From Bacillota bacterium (lineage in GTDB: Bacteria > Bacillota > Clostridia > Saccharofermentanales > Fastidiosipilaceae), in contig JAEZVR010000101.1 in assembly GCA_023420715.1 (NCBI GenBank), positions 1 through 6,944 on the forward strand: a stretch of 6,944 bases of DNA, in the 5' to 3' direction. The notes beneath the pieces were generated by a model, which did no database searches, was not told where the DNA came from, and saw only the letters and a list, made by a program, of their open reading frames with translations. Below are positions 5,877-6,944 of the stretch, piece after piece. The translations under genes and the position numbers were made by a program. Positions within the stretch are counted from its first letter, which is position 1. Every line of letters starts with the position of its first letter.

Positions 5877-6927
5877 AATGAAAAGCCTCTAACCAGCGAT
5901 CAATCGATAAGCTTGCAACCGCATCCAACTGACGAATATCCGGACGGTAAGCGGATGCATAAACTTTTGCGCCCATGGCAGCAATCATAGCCGCATTATC
6001 CGTGCATAAAATGGGTGGTGGACAGACAAAATACCTTCCTATTTTTTTTGCACGCTCCGCAATCTCGGTGCGCAACAGCACATTGGCACCCACGCCGCCT
6101 GCCAAAGTAATCGGATCATTTGGATAATCCGCAGCCGCGATAAAAACATGTTCGCTTAAGACCTCCACAATGGCTGCCTGAAAACTTGCTGCAATATCGT
6201 TAACCGAACAAAGATCTTGCCACTTTTTGCCAACTTTTCTGGCCTGCTGCTCGATCTGATTCAAATAATTCAAACAAGCCGTTTTAACACCGCTAAAGGA
6301 AAAATCGAGCGGACGGTCTTTAAAATGTGTTTTGGGGAAAGAAATCGCTTGTGGGTTACCCTGAGTGGCAGCTTTGGCAATTGCTGGACCTCCAGGATAT
6401 CCCAATTCCAATGATCGTGCAATTTTATCGAAAGCCTCTCCAGCAGCATCGTCACGGGTGGCGCCAAGCAATTCGAACTGCACATCATCGATCACACGAA
6501 TGAGATGGGTGTGACCTCCCGAAGCAACCAAACACAAAAACGGCGGCTTTAGGTTCGGATCAACCAGATAGTTCGCCGCGATATGCCCTGCAATATGATG
6601 GATCGGCAAAAGCGGTTTTTCTAACATCAATGATAAGCCTTTTGCTGCACACAAACCAACCAAAAGCGAGCCAACAAGACCAGGACCTGCCGTGACTGCA
6701 ATCGCATCCACCTGATCCAGGGAACAATCTGCTGTCTCTAAAGCCTCTTCGATAACAGGCACAATTGCCCCCACGTGACAGCGCGAAGCAATTTCTGGTA
6801 CCACACCGCCAAACAAGCGATGTGTATCAATTTGACTGGCAATAATATTTGCTCTGATGTGATATCCATCTTCAACGATGGCACAGGCCGTTTCGTCACA
6901 AGATGACTCAATACCTAGGATAATCAC
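5839..6927 (-). CDS. tsaD: TsaD (Gcp/YgjD), tRNA N6-adenosine threonylcarbamoyltransferase
   Basis: A 362-residue ASKHA-fold enzyme that, with TsaB and TsaE, transfers the threonylcarbamoyl group from TC-AMP to A37 of ANN-decoding tRNAs (t6A) in the cytoplasm. Seen are the N-terminal ILGIESSCDET at 3-13, FGGVVPEIASR at 39-49, TAGPGLVGSLLVG at 79-91, the metal motif HHIAGH at 110-115 (His111 and His115), ASGGHTHL at 135-142, DDAAGEAFDKIA at 159-170, YPGGPAI at 177-183, SFSGVKTA at 210-217, GGVGAN at 277-282 and CTDNAAM at 308-314 (Asp310, third metal ligand). All key residues are present. The start is GTG 6927, set by AAAAGGAG just upstream and by the family N-terminus. The C-terminal tail of 11 residues is encoded in sequence shared with smpB, which makes the protein slightly long for the family. 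tsaB and tsaE are not in the window. Confidence 0.97.
   Translation of the reverse strand: MIILGIESSCDETACAIVEDGYHIRANIIASQIDTHRLFGGVVPEIASRCHVGAIVPVIEEALETADCSLDQVDAIAVTAGPGLVGSLLVGLCAAKGLSLMLEKPLLPIHHIAGHIAANYLVDPNLKPPFLCLVASGGHTHLIRVIDDVQFELLGATRDDAAGEAFDKIARSLELGYPGGPAIAKAATQGNPQAISFPKTHFKDRPLDFSFSGVKTACLNYLNQIEQQARKVGKKWQDLCSVNDIAASFQAAIVEVLSEHVFIAAADYPNDPITLAGGVGANVLLRTEIAERAKKIGRYFVCPPPILCTDNAAMIAAMGAKVYASAYRPDIRQLDAVASLSIDRWLEAFHYETTRHKRNCQK
5886..5890 (-). promoter_or_regulatory. Ribosome binding site of smpB inside tsaD
   Basis: AGAGG on the minus strand, nine bases before ATG 5876, lies within the tsaD coding sequence. It is moderate in strength and supports the chosen smpB start. 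Confidence 0.6.
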
Positions 6928-6933
6928 AAGGTA

Positions 6934-6941
6934 CTCCTTTT
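6934..6941 (-). promoter_or_regulatory. Ribosome binding site of tsaD
   Basis: AAAAGGAG on the minus strand lies six bases before the GTG start of tsaD. It is among the strongest ribosome binding sites in the window and compensates for the non-ATG start. The promoter of tsaD, or the gene before it, is beyond the window edge. Confidence 0.85.
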
Positions 6942-6944
6942 GTA

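Noticed and set aside
6270..6488. 72-codon minus-strand frame inside tsaD
   Set aside because: It is a shifted frame across the conserved TsaD core and has no recognisable product.
1..6944. CRISPR array, tRNA/tmRNA gene, insertion sequence or phage attachment site
   Set aside because: No spaced direct repeats, cloverleaf, CCA-type end, transposase or terminal inverted repeats were seen. Coding sequence fills nearly the whole window.

Overview
The window is a densely packed, entirely minus-strand gene block. Transcription runs from high to low coordinates. Two conserved housekeeping genes, tsaD (tRNA t6A synthesis) and smpB (trans-translation), lead directly into a surface-polysaccharide cluster. 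That cluster holds an oligosaccharide flippase, three enzymes forming a complete route to UDP-N-acetyl-L-fucosamine (CapE, CapF, CapG), and the first 178 codons of a glycosyltransferase that runs off the left edge.

Organism: a bacterium. The strong AAAAGGAG-type ribosome binding site and the Clostridia-like look of the TsaD and SmpB proteins suggest Bacillota. This is a pattern-recognition inference only, because capsule genes travel widely and base composition varies along the window. A Gram-negative host is not excluded.

Layout from upstream to downstream: tsaD (6927-5839, GTG start); smpB (5876-5406), which starts 38 bases inside tsaD; flippase (5402-3990), which starts 3 bases after the smpB stop with its ribosome binding site inside the smpB 3' end; a 48-base gap (3989-3942), the only real intergenic space, holding an extended -10 promoter-like element and a strong ribosome binding site; capE (3941-2874); capF (2881-1676, 8-base overlap); capG (1679-540, 4-base ATGA overlap); and the partial glycosyltransferase (536-1, 3-base gap). 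No RNA gene, insertion sequence, CRISPR array or convincing terminator was seen.

How the genes work together: CapE converts UDP-GlcNAc to a 4-keto-6-deoxy-L-sugar. CapF epimerises C3 with its cupin domain and reduces C4 with its SDR domain, and CapG epimerises C2 to give UDP-L-FucNAc. The partial glycosyltransferase may place this or another sugar on a lipid-linked repeat unit, and the flippase would export that unit across the membrane. The individual families are known. The less ordinary points are the direct attachment of a capsule-type cluster to the tsaD-smpB pair and the possible internal promoter that would uncouple the sugar genes from it. I did not find a clearly undescribed system here.
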